From: Bimuria novae-zelandiae CBS 107.79
Taxonomy: Eukaryota; Ascomycota; Dothideomycetes; Pleosporales; Didymosphaeriaceae
DNA length: 64,000 nt
Direction: 5' to 3'
NCBI GenBank assembly: GCA_010015655.1
Contig: ML976799.1
Location: 1 to 64,000, forward strand
Made by a program: the position numbers and the translations under genes. The notes under the pieces were generated by a model. That model ran no database searches, was not told the origin of the DNA, and was given only the letters and a program-made list of their open reading frames with translations. Position 1 is the first letter of the stretch. Each line of letters begins with the position of its first letter. Below, piece by piece: positions 23,311 to 34,336 of the stretch.

Positions 23311-24390
23311 CCGAGGTTTATCACCAAACGCCCCGCCTCACCTAGCGCGTTGCTATTCATCTGATATCAAAGCTCTGCTTGCCTCTACGGCGTATTGGGC
23401 CATAGATCTCTGAAATCTGCCCTCTAGCTGATCCTTTATATAGTCCTATATAGGCTTGATTTGATTAAGATCTGGCGAATTGCTTGGGTGCGGAGCTTGT
23501 ATATAGCCTTAATATTCATACTCGGCGTGGCAAAGAGCCTTAACTTTCTGGTGGGCGGGCGCACCGTCTTCGACGACGATGATCAGGCGGTTAGGGTGCT
23601 TCTTTCGGAGCTTCTTTAGGTAGGGAAAAAGCTTGCCATGTAGGATAAATTTTCTATATAAAAACTAGTTAATTCCGCGAGACTTTTTACCTTGTTGTGT
23701 AAGTAGCTTGTGTTTGAATACCTGCTCGGGCTGCCTAGGGCGCTTTATGCTGGTTGTGTAGCCGTCAGCACGCCGGAGCTGATTCTTAAGTTGAATATTA
23801 TTATTAATCTTAGCTAGAACCTGGCGCTCGATCGTACCTTCTTGATACGCCTTTATTTGTTGTCATGTAGCCTCCGTACGCTGGGTGAGATTCTCTAGAT
23901 TAAGCTTATGTTGATGACGACCTTTTTTTGCGGGCGTTTCCCATTCCTATTGCAGCTGTGGGTGCTTGACGCTGTTGTCCTTACACATCGGGCCCTAGTG
24001 CATGATCTTGAAATAAACTGGATCTGTATAAAAGCCACGAGTCTTAGCAGGTTGCCCGCGTTCGATTGTTATCCTGGTACGCCTGTGTGGCCGGCTGCCA
24101 GCTGAGATATAAGTCTCGTCTGTAAATACGAATAGAGCTTTTTTTTGCAGCTAGTTGAGCGCCCACTTACAATATTCGACTTGGAGATCTCTGAGAGAGG
24201 GTGACAATGGCGGCTTATAGGCCTCATAGACGCGAGATAACGCCTGAGACCTCTGCGGGTGCGGGTGCTAGCTGTAGACGCGATAAATTATTGCTTTTAA
24301 AAGCTTTGTAAACGGTGTGTGATTGCGTACGGCTTCGAGCCAGGTTTCTTGTAGGAACCACCATGCGGCGTCTTAAATAATAACTAATTT
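23311..24390 (-). mobile_element. Tc1/mariner element T, comparatively well preserved, one end visible
   Basis: Its terminal repeat starts CCGAGGTTTATCACCAAACG at 23311 after a TA, inserted in the P2 pogo gene. The block is much less AT-rich than its surroundings and has few stops, so it is younger or escaped most RIP. The right-hand terminus was not found: the sequence turns AT-rich at about 24380. A nearly identical terminal repeat occurs at 44258. Confidence 0.8.
23338..24390 (-). pseudogene. Tc1/mariner transposase T, C-terminal three-quarters
   Basis: The minus-strand frame of about 350 codons keeps all three catalytic motifs: FVFTDETYIS (24104-24135), VVEDGAPAH (23550-23582) and SNSPDLNQI (23459-23491). 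These match the DDE/D triad of fungal Tc1-like transposases, which cut and paste at TA. SPSLRDLQVEYCKWALN precedes the first motif. Stops are few, all where Gln or Trp is expected. The frame ends at TGA (23340-23338) inside the terminal repeat. The N-terminal helix-turn-helix region beyond about 24390 is missing or unreadable. This is the best-preserved transposase in the window, though still not translatable. Confidence 0.88.
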
Positions 24391-24724
24391 AATTAAGCCT
24401 TTTTTATCCTTTCTATAGAGCTCTTTTATACCTTTTAACTTAGTGTTTGACTGCTCTAGCACATTAAGTAAATTAATAAAATTTAGGCTGCTATAGTTAT
24501 TAATAATTAAGTTAATTAACTTAGTAGTATTAGCTTAATTTAGCTTTATTAGCGCAATTAGACTAGTAAATTAAATTAATTAAATTACTATAAAGGCTTA
24601 ATTAGCTTAATTAATTAATTTAATTAAGTATTTTAGTATTATAGAAGAATGCTATAGTATAAAATTAGTATATATTTATCCCCCAGTCTCTTATTAAGTA
24701 CGTAGTGTTTATCTTATTATTAGT
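24391..24724. other. Very AT-rich spacer
   Basis: Runs of TTAATTAA/TTTAATTAAG with no open frame. It is probably the RIPped 5' part of Tc1 element T or the 3' part of the neighbouring hAT element, but neither can be aligned by eye. Confidence 0.4.
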
Positions 24725-25912
24725 AACCGCTACTATTTTTACTCTAGTTAAAGGTAAAAAACCTGCCTAAATCTAGCCACACAGCGACTAAAAAGCTACT
24801 AGTAAATAAATACTTATTTTACGCTATTTTAGCTTAAGTAGGTTACTAAGCTCGCTAAATATACGCTTATAATTATAATTAGAGGCAAACATAATAAGTA
24901 CGTTAATAGCTAATTACGTAAGATTAGGATATAATAGCTTAAGCTATAATTAGTACGCGACTAGAGACTTTATAATATTATTAAAGTATTACTTTTATAT
25001 TTACTATAGCTTATAATTACGCTAATTTTTATACTTATTACTAATAGCGCTTTTACTAGCTAGTTTAGCGTTAACAACAGCGTCTATAGCATCGTTAATA
25101 GAGCTATCCGCTGCTACTTTTAGGCGCTATAAAGGTAGCTCCTATAGCTTATAACTAGCCTAAATCCGTAAGAAGCTAGCGTAACACTTAGCTATTAGCT
25201 TGCTCTTATTTATCCACGCATTCTTACCGTATGTTTTATAGTATAGGTAGAAGAGTGTAGCAATATAATAGTATAATAAGTCTATAATTTTGTAGTAATA
25301 TTTATTTATCTTATTTTCGCTAGTGCGTACGTTAATCGCAAGATAGTTTTTAGGTATATTATAGGCTTTATAGTTAACTAATTTAAACGCCGTGGCGATG
25401 CTATTATAGGTGTTTAATAAGTATTTAAATACTAAGATAACTTTATAGCTTACGCTAAACCTGCTAGACTTACTTTTACTTTTAAGCTACTATATAGTAA
25501 GCTTTGGTAGCTAAAGTACTTATAAGTAGTTAATAAGTTCCTATTAATTAGCTATAATTAGCTTATTAAAGTATATCTATAAAGGTATATAGTTGCGCAG
25601 GGTTTGCCTTAGCTTGCCTAAAAGTTATCTTTAATAGCTTAATAGTAAATGTAGTAACTAATATAAAGGTAAAGTAGCTTATAAAGCTTAACTACGCGCT
25701 AGATAGTGGCTTTATAGCTATTTTAGTAAGTAAGAATAGGCTTAATAGGTATCTTAATTTTGCGCTATAGCTTTACTAGTAGACTATTATTAACGCGACG
25801 CTAGTAATTATTAAGTAAATTATATTACTATAGTATTTTAATATAGTTAATAATTATAAAAAGTACGCCTATACGTCCCTTATAGCGCTAAACCCTAGAA
25901 ATACTACCTTAT
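24725..25912 (-). pseudogene. hAT transposase remnant with C-terminal dimerisation domain
   Basis: Minus-strand reading. The region at about 24790-24960 gives PNLTQLAINVLIMFAS, then RIFSELSNLLKLKxRKISI, the hAT-family dimerisation signature (usual form: L..A..IL.IPAS...ER.FS..). Upstream, a conserved hAT pattern with a KxxVAADSSINDAIDAV segment lies at about 25060-25110. Upstream to 25912 the frame is too damaged to place catalytic residues, and it is cut off by LTR B2. No inverted repeats were seen. Confidence 0.72.
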
Positions 25913-26338
25913 TGTTAAGATCCCAAAGAGATAGCTAATCCCTAAGGGGCTAAGGTTGGTTCTCGGGCAGGAATACTAGTAGGATAGGAGAGGGTGGTAG
26001 TGATAGCTTGCGCGTGTTACTGGGGGCGTTGGTATCGAAGGTGTGTACAGCACAATCAAATCAACAAGGTTGCTTACTCAGATCCAAACGATAGATTGAT
26101 AAACAGGTTAAACACAAGTAGAAGAGACTCCTCCTTGCGTTTCTATATACTTCTCCTGCTCGACATGCTCGAAGCGAGCATAGCGAGCAGATGTCTTGGC
26201 TCCTGCGTCTGCTCGACTTGCTCGAGTCGAGCACGTCGAGCAGTCACGTGACCTCCTGGTACTGCGCCTTCATTGGTCACCTGTAGACCATAGGCGTCCT
26301 GGAGCCTAGCCAAGTGTCTGTAAGATTGGATCTTAACA
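25913..26338 (-). repeat. LTR B2, divergent relative of the B LTR, reverse orientation
   Basis: On the minus strand it runs TGTTAAGATC to GATCTTAACA (426 bp). It shares with B LTRs the GTCACGTGAC palindrome (26243-26252), the GCTCGACATGCTCG-type hairpin array (about 26157-26245), the CTTGTGTTTAACCTGTTTAT block and GAGAACCAACCTTA near its end. It is GC-normal. Flanking 5-mers (CTTAT and TCTAG) do not match, so it may be the remaining LTR of a deleted element. Confidence 0.75.
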
Positions 26339-26354
26339 TCTAGCTTTATAATAT

Positions 26355-26700
26355 TGTCACGAGAGCAACGCGTAGAGATGTCTGGGCCTAGGTAGGCTAG
26401 ATCGATATACTGCGTTCGGTATCTACGTATAGGTACAAGACGTTAGATAAGGAAGAAAGGTCTTCTGCCCCTATCTAACGTGGATCTACCTATCTCGCTT
26501 AGCTAGGTGCTAGTACCTAGATAGCTAGCGTCGTGTCTAACTAATTAGAAGTAAGCTTTAGGGTATAGACCATTAGACCTTTAGCCCTAAAGTATAAGTT
26601 TAAAGGTAGAAGCCTAGCTTTTAACTTTTATCTATCTATTAATATACTATCGTTAACAGTATATTTAGGCTATTAGGTTACTTAAGAAGTTACTATAATA
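26355..26700 (-). repeat. 3' LTR of gypsy C
   Basis: Begins TGTCACGAGAGCAACGCGTA. It ends ACTATAATA, which corresponds to ACTGTGACA in the other LTR after RIP-type changes. Same length (346 bp) as the 5' LTR at 43699. Confidence 0.88.
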
Positions 26701-29221
26701 GTAAGTCCCTTCCCTCTTATAGTTAAGCTTATAAGAATCTATTAATATTTAGTTTATTATTATTTTAAATAGATTATCTGCCTGTTTATTTAGGTCCTTT
26801 ATATTTAGGGTTTTCCTATAGTATTCCTCTATAGTAGTAAAGTTAGCGAACTCCGTCGCTAGTTCTTATAATAAGTTATTATATTTTATTTATTTAACTT
26901 AGTATTTATGTCTCTTTCTTTATTAGTTAAAGTAAAAATTAACTATTTTCTTAATAAAGTACTCTAGTTCTGCGTCGATCACCACCAGTTCTAGGGGCTC
27001 TATCTATTGTCTAGGCAGATAGGTATCTTCTGACTCTGCTAGTTAGAGCAAGTTTACATAGAATATAGGGTGTATCTTTATTAAATTAGGTAGCTCTAAC
27101 CTATAGGCGTGTGTAGAGACTACTACAGTAATTCTATACAGGCTAATATTCTTCTAGTCTAGCTTCTTAAACTATTACTAAGTTATAAGGTTTCTTGCGT
27201 CTAGCTAAACGCGATTACCTATCTAATAGACAGGTGCTAGTTATTATATATAATTTACGTACTCTTAGTATAATACTTATACCTAAGTTGGTTTTTTATA
27301 AATAAGTTTTATTACGTCTTTTATCTTCTCTACTATATAATTAGCTATAACTACGTTAAGTCTTTATCTATAGCCTCTTTAGGCGTTTGTACTAGGTGGC
27401 TCGAATCCTATATAAGGGTTCGAGCTATAGTAAATTAAGAATAGTAATACTTAAGTTAACTCTAAAACTGTATTATTAGCTTTAAACTATATTATAAATA
27501 GCTATTATACCTAGTTATCCTAAGCGTAGTTTGTATATACTTATAATACTTCTTCTATAGCTACGTTAGCGTTCTCTATCTATCTATCTATTTCTAAATA
27601 ATATGCTAAGGATAGTAGTGCTGTAACTTTTAGCTAGTTATAAAGCTTAGTCTAAAAGGTTAATATAAATTATGTGCCTTAATTAGATAATATTATTATA
27701 GGAAGGCTATAATTAGCATATACGTATTATAAGAAGATCTACGCGATTTCTAGCATAGTAATATTTCTATATAATATTATATATTAATACTTACTTAGCC
27801 TATTAATTACTATTATAATATTCTTGTGTCCTTCTAAATCTAGTGGGTCTACTATAAAATCTACTAAAATATACTACTAGCATTATTCTACAATAGGTAG
27901 TAGCTTTAGGAGACTATAATATTTACCTCTAGATAAGTTTGCTTTTTAGTAGATGTAGTAATAGGCTATATATCGCTTTACCATTTCGAACATCTTAGGC
28001 TAGTAGTATTCTCTTTACAGGATCTCTAAAGTTTTACCTCTACCTAGGTAACTACTTACAGCAGAGTCGTGCACATGGCAAAGGAGCTTAAAATTTAGTT
28101 TATTATAGTTTTATATTATTATTTAATCGCGATAGTATATATAATTATCCCTAATTTTATATATACTAAGTGTAACGTATTTTAATTTTTAGCTTTTACT
28201 TTATAGGAGCTATAGCGTCTTAATAATTAGTGTATTTTTAAGATATACTTTGTTAATAATTTGCGTAATTAATTAGTCTATCTCTACAAGGCGTATCTTT
28301 ACAGCGGGCTTAAAAAGCTCTAGGCGTAGCAGTGTCTGGTTTCGTACCGCCCTAGCTACTTCCTATGCTATAATATCTTGCGATTGTTAGGTAAGCGCGT
28401 CTAGCTTTCCGCCCTATTTTCCAGGCCGATAGGTAATTGTAAACTAAAAGCAAGACAGATATTCTAACTATCTAGCCTAGTGGTAGCTTAATTACTTTAT
28501 TATGGCGAAATACTATAGGTTCTTATAGTCGCTAAGTATATCTATTAAGACTACGCCCTCTAACTTTAGTTTTTATTATTTAAAGTAGCGTACTATTATA
28601 AGTAGCTTTTATTATAGGTTTTATAATTACTTTCTATAGGGCTTATCTTTTTAAAGTAGTAGGCTACTAGCTATAGTTCTCTATCTTTATTTTTCTAAAA
28701 TAATATTTTAACTATTATATAGTTAGAGGCGTTAGCCTCTACTATAATTAGTAGTTTAAAGTTATAATAGCGTAGTATAGAAGCGCTTATAAAGATAGCT
28801 TTTAGCTAATTAAACATGTCCTAGTAAACGCTATTAAAGTAAAACGCCTAATTCTTTTTTATTAGACTAATAAGGAATAAAGCTAGTCGTAAGAAATCTA
28901 GTATAAATTAATAATAAAAGTTTATAAAACTAAGAAAGGCTCTTATATTCTTTATATTTTATAAGTATTTTTAGTCTTATATCGCTTCCACCTTCTTAGG
29001 GTCTACCTAGATACTATTTATCGTTATCACGTATCTTAAGTATATAACCTAAGTCTAGTAGAATTTATACTTATTAATATTAAGTTGTAATTCTACTTCT
29101 TCTATGGCCTTTAGTACTAAGCACACGTGTTGGCGGTGCTCCGATAGTGATTTGCTATATATTAGGATATCGTCGATATATACTATACAGAACACGTCTA
29201 GGTAGGGCCAAAGTGTATTAT
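26701..29221 (-). pseudogene. gypsy C pol, 3' part: RT catalytic region, RNase H, integrase
   Basis: On the minus strand directly after copia D the frame continues DVFCIVYIDDILIYSKSLSE (about 29130-29190), an intact YIDD catalytic box of a Ty3/gypsy RT. HxxHVxxVLKAIEEVELQLN follows, then the thumb and RNase H region to about 28300. From 28300 to 26701 the reading is integrase-like but strongly degraded. It continues the RT that stops at 34337 on the other side of D: the last codons there lead directly into the YIDD segment. It would have reverse-transcribed and integrated element C. Confidence 0.85.
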
Positions 29222-29393
29222 TGTCAGATGGTATGATAAGTAGATGTTGATGTAACTTGATAGTATTTATTGTTTTTTTGTTGTATTGTCTACTGTGTTT
29301 AGTTAGTTTCGGATATTTTACTAGTGTGCTAAGCCAAGTGGTCCCTGCTCGATTGTACAGATCTGACCTCACCGCAGCTTATTCTATCTAACA
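29222..29393 (-). repeat. 3' LTR of copia D
   Basis: TGTCAGATGG to TATCTAACA, 172 bp, the left-hand partner of 34165-34336. Differences between the two are C:G to T:A transitions. Confidence 0.92.
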
Positions 29394-29429
29394 CACCCCT
29401 TTAGCTTAGAAACTCTTTAAGCTAGTACT

Positions 29430-32400
29430 TATGTAATTGTAAGGTCTTTAAGTTGCTCTTAAATCTCCTTAAGAGGCACAGTATTTATTACCTCCTTAGT
29501 TTCTACATTAACTAATCTAAGTTGTTGGAGAAAACCCTCCCACTTACTCTTAGAAAGTACCTTTATAAGGCTATTAGTAATTATGTCCGCTGACTGCACA
29601 TACTCTATCTTGATCCTGCCTATAGATACTTCTTGTCGGATCTAGTGGTTGTGGACGTCTATATGCCGAAGTTTGGTTTGGAGGCGGGAAACCTCCTTAG
29701 TTACTAGGCGTATAGTTTATTTATTATTACACTGAATAGTGACTGTGCGCGCGTCTAGTTTAATCTTAAGTTCTTAAAGTAGTCTTAAGATAAAGAGTGC
29801 TTCCTTAGCTACCTAAGAGAGAGCTAGTAGCTCGGCCTTAGTAGTTAATATTATTATAGTGTCTTGTTTGTTTGCTTTCCAGGCGATAAGACCGCTAAAG
29901 AGCTTAATAGCGTAACCTCGGGAGCTTTTGCGGTCTATTATATTGTTAGCAAATGATGCATCGCTTGTAATCTAAAGTCTAGTGTTACCTTTAAGCTATA
30001 GGGCTCGCTACTTTGTGCTTTAAAGGTATAGGAGAACTTAGTCTGCTGCGTCTTAGTGCTTAGTCCCTGGGTTTGACAGAAATCGAGCTAATCGTGATGT
30101 TGCAAAGGCAATGTCTAGCCTGGTAGTAACTATAGTAAAGAGTAGCGATCTAATCTTGCGTTAAAATTTGTTAATCTTAGTTAGTGTTACTAACCCTTTC
30201 CTTGGTAGTAATTTAATCGCAGCTATTAGAGTGTTATGTTAAATATTTGTCTTGTCTGCTAGTTGGCTAATCTTGTCTAAATAAGAGGCCTGTGATAGTT
30301 AAATCTTGCGGCTTATTTAGTCCCGTACAACCTCTATGCTAAGAAACTATTAAAGGTTGTTTCCTCTAGTAAGAGTGTACTTGTCTTATAAGCGTTTAAT
30401 TACTTGTTAAGCTTCTTATTCTTTGTCCTTGTGGTACGCGAGTATGATGTCGTCGACGTAAAAGAATATAATAACTTTATCTTTAATTAGGTAGCATGGC
30501 TTGTAAGGCACTGTCTAGAAGCCTAGCGCTTTAAGCGTTGTCGTGAATTCTCTTTACTAGAGGAGTGGTAAAATGCGAAGGCCGTATAGTGCTTTGTTTA
30601 CTTATAATATTGTTCCAAGCTTTTAATAACCCTGAGGCATTCTTATGTACACCTCTTAATCTATTATTGCGTGAACAAAAGCGTTGGTGACGTCGTACTG
30701 CGTGAGCTCCATATTATAGTAAGCTGCTATTGCCATTATTATTCGGAATAACTGGCTGGCAAGCGTGGCTGCGTAAGTGTCTTGCGAGGTAATATTTCGT
30801 TACTAATCGCCTTAGATAACTAGTCGCGCCTTGCACTTTAGCAAGCGATAGTGCTTATTAAGTTTATAGGTGTATACCTATATGTAGTTAAGGATCTACT
30901 GTCCTGTTAGTTTAATCTTCTTTACTAGAATTTCTAACTAGAATTTTATCTTTTAGTGGCTTACGAGGTGCATTTGCTTAGCCTTTTAGAATATTTTGCC
31001 TATTAGGTGATCCTTAAGCTTGGTTCGGCACGTTGGTAGAGGTAGAAGTTGACTTTAATAGGGCTTTAAGCCTTTGGCGAGCATTCTTATTATTTTAGTC
31101 TTGTCTATAACTTTTCCTTTATATTTTCTAACATGGCTAGCTTGGGTTCCCGTTATAAAAGCTACTGCCTAGGGGATAGTTATAGAGGACGCTTATTACG
31201 TTAGACTTATTTAGTCTTTAGCTATTAACTATGCAAGTAACGCGATAGGTGGCGGTGTAGTTAGAGGAGTTAAGTAGCTATCCCTAATCTTCCTTCCTTA
31301 ATAGTAGCCTAGTGGATCTGCTTTATCTTGTTATTCTAACAAATCTACAGTGGCTTTATCCTTATAAAAGGAGTCTGTTTATAGTTGTTAGGTAAGAGTT
31401 GGTAACTTAATAGTTCTTACGTGCGTTATTATTTCTTAAAGCGTGCTGTGCATAAGACTGTCTATAAGGTTCTTAAATTTCTTATTAAATACTAACTCTT
31501 CGTTAAAGATAACGTCCCGGGTACTTATTACTTTGCTAAGTGACGGTATCCATATTTGGTAGATGTTTAATAATTAGTATCTAACTAGATAACTAATCTA
31601 TGCCTTCGGGTTAAGACGTTGTAGGCGTGATTTGCCTTAGTAAGTATTATTAGTTATTATAAATGCCTTGCAGCCGTACGCTTTTAAGTGTGCAATATTA
31701 GGTTTTCGTAGTAACGTGACTATCCTATTGCTAAAAGCGACTCGTGTGAAGAATATCTCGTATGGTGTTTTCTAGTGATTTGCATAGTTTGGTGTTCGAT
31801 TATAGAGGTATACAGCGGCTCTTGTAATCTCAGGCCACAGCTCCCAGGATAGGTTGGCATTAAGTCGCATGGCACGAGCTTTTTCCTTATTCACACCCCC
31901 TGAGCGTTCTGCGCCTCTATTTTGTGATTGTGTATCTAGTGCGGAAGGCTCTATAATTATTCCTTAGGTTATTAACTATTTCTTAACTTCTAGTTTAACT
32001 ATGGCGATCTCGGTGTCTGCTTTAATGGTTTTAATAGAGATATTGTAGTGGTTCTTGAGGAATAAGATAAACACTAAAAGGGCATTAATAATTAACTTTG
32101 CTATTTAGTAATCTATAAAGTAGAGGTCCTATTATATATTTAAAAACTTATTAGTAATTAGTAATTAACTCTTCTCTTTAGTGACTCCTTGGATCTTGTA
32201 TGTGTGGAAGTTAATGCTAAGCCTCTCTCTAGGTCCATCTTCGTTTATTCGTGGGGCGCGGCTTATCTGCCGTCTAGACTTTGCTCTCCCGCATGAGTTG
32301 CATTCTATAGTTGTAATGCCTTTAATACGTACCCTTTTAATTTGCTGCACTAGGTGTTTGATAGCCGCTAGGCCTGGGTGTTCTAGTCTTTTGTGCCATA

Positions 32401-34132
32401 GCATAGCTGAGGGCTTTTGCGGTCCTCTTTTGGTTCTTGTAGTAATCTTGTGTGTGTGATATATGGCAGGTGGTAGCGGATTATATTCCAGCACCCACTG
32501 TCTAAACATCTTAGTTATAATTCTAATGGCTCTATTCTCAGCTCCTCGGAGAGTGGTTAGGTCTATTTATGTGTTCCACTAGATCCCTTTGTGCCTTAAT
32601 AGTTAGAATGACACTAAGTTATATAATAGGTCTAGGCAAATAGCTACACCTTATAGGGTTAATTTTATTGTTCTAGTGTTGTTCTTTAGAGTGAGGTTAA
32701 TAGACCCATATCCTCTAATCCACACTTTGGAATTTCCGGCCCATATATAGTCTCCGGGCAGTGGTGGTCGGAAACTGTAAATGCAATTAGGGTTATTAGT
32801 AATGTGGTAGGTTAATCCTAAGTTAAGGATAAATAACTTTTATAGTAAATAGTTAGTAGTATCTCTCCCTTTTACTACTAAGTTAAAAACTGCTTTAGTA
32901 GCAGCAATTCTCTGGCCTTCTAGTTAATCTTTAAGAATCTCGGGCGTTAGATTGTGCGATTATTTTATAATTAGTATTCTTAATCGGGTCCTGCTTTGTC
33001 CGCGAATTAGCCCCTGGAACGTTGCGTCTTTCTTATGCTTAAATTGTATAAGCTCGCTGATAGTCTCGTTTAGTTTCCACCATTCAGGAGCCTTGTCTGG
33101 ATTGACATAATAGCAGTCCCTTATACTATAGCGTTGTCTACATGCAGGGCATTTTGCTCCTCTTATAGTAGTAGGCTCTAAATCTATAGGCTGTTTAAGC
33201 GTGGTGGTTTTCCTGCCTGCTGTACGTTGATTACGAGATCTACCCTAGTTTTGTTTTAATAACGCGCTTTTGGCAGGATAGGCGTCCCTATTATTACCTT
33301 AGGTAGGTGCACCACCTTTAGCGAAAAATAATGTATTATTAGACACAAATGCTTTATGTTTCCCTAATCTAAGGGGATAATTTATTATTATGTGTTCTTA
33401 GAAGCGTTATATTATCTCTTTTTAATGTATGCTAGCTGCGAATTGACTATTATCTTAAAAATTTGTAGACTATATAGGAGCAACCTTGTTTACGGCATCT
33501 ATGAAGTCTTTTGTAATTATATTAATTTGTGATAGCTTAGTAACTTAGAAGGCTTCTACTTCCGCAGCTGCTTTGTTGTACTTAGCTAGCTAAGTATCCT
33601 ATTGTTAAGAGCTTCTTATTGGCTTGAGTGCCGCACGGTATCTGGTACGTGCTTGTTCTCGTTCGAGTTAGTCGCTTATGCCAATTGTCTTCTACAGATT
33701 AGTAATCCACTATCGTAGTGGCTTGTCTGGCAGGCAACATGTGCGCAGTAGGTGCGGTAATATAGTTAATTAGATAAACGCAACGATGTGCTAAAGGCTT
33801 AATTACTCCTTCTTATATTTATGTCGATTGCTTTTATATTACTTAAAGAGGATCTTGTAGTATTTAAAGTCTTCTTTAAAAGCCTTCTAGCCTCTAGCTA
33901 ATAGTTTGGTTAGTTTTATTAGGACTTTAATATTCGCGGCTGGCGCGTAGTCGATAACGACTAGAGCCCTTATTAGTAGTGGTTTTGGGGTTAATAGCGT
34001 GGTTGAATTTGGATTAACTTTATCTTAAATGTTATGTACTACGCATCTTGCCTAGAGTTGTGTTCTCTACCCCCTGTGGTCTGCGGAGGTGTTTAGGTGT
34101 ACCGTAGAATCGCGGTTTGAGAGTTGCGCCAT
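29430..34132 (-). pseudogene. copia D Gag-Pol polyprotein
   Basis: Minus strand. The ATG at 34132 opens MAQLSNRDSTVHLNTSADHR, 33 bases inside the 5' LTR. Order: gag; a zinc-knuckle-like CxACxQRYSIRDCYY segment (about 33100-33155); the GAG-pre-integrase domain with LWHKRLEHPG and CNSCGRAKSRRQ (32165-32509, an uninterrupted stretch of 114 codons); integrase; RT with an intact FFYVDDIILAYH box (30429-30475); RNase H with TTKAELLALS (about 29800) and TKLRHIDVHNH (about 29645-29680). This order (integrase before RT) defines Ty1/copia. Most breaks are TAA/TAG. Closely related to copias M and N. Confidence 0.9.
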
Positions 34133-34164
34133 ATTGTATTAGTCGGGGTAGTGAGACTCTTAAT

Positions 34165-34336
34165 TATTAGATGGTATGATAAGTAGATATTAATGTAACT
34201 TAATAGTATTTATTGTTTTTTTGTTGTATTGTCCACTGTGTTCAGTTGGTTTCGGATATTTTGCTAGTGTGCCAAGCCAAGTGGTCCCTGCTCGATTGTA
34301 CAGATCTGACCTTACCGTAGCTTATTCTATCTGACA
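34165..34336 (-). repeat. 5' LTR of copia D
   Basis: 172 bp. Its left edge TATTAGATGG corresponds to TGTCAGATGG of the 3' LTR after two RIP-type changes, and it ends TATCTGACA. On the minus strand it is followed by TAATTAAGAGTCTCACTACC, a leader also seen after the 5' LTRs of M and N. Confidence 0.9.

Noticed and set aside
23908..24105. Plus-strand ORF of 65 codons
   Set aside because: Shadow of the better-supported minus-strand Tc1 transposase T.
24540..24640. TTAATTAA-rich stretch considered as a centromere or replication-origin signal
   Set aside because: Similar AT runs occur throughout as a product of RIP; nothing distinguishes this one.
32181..32459. Plus-strand 92-codon ORF
   Set aside because: Antisense shadow of the copia D GAG-pre-integrase domain, which has the recognisable motifs.
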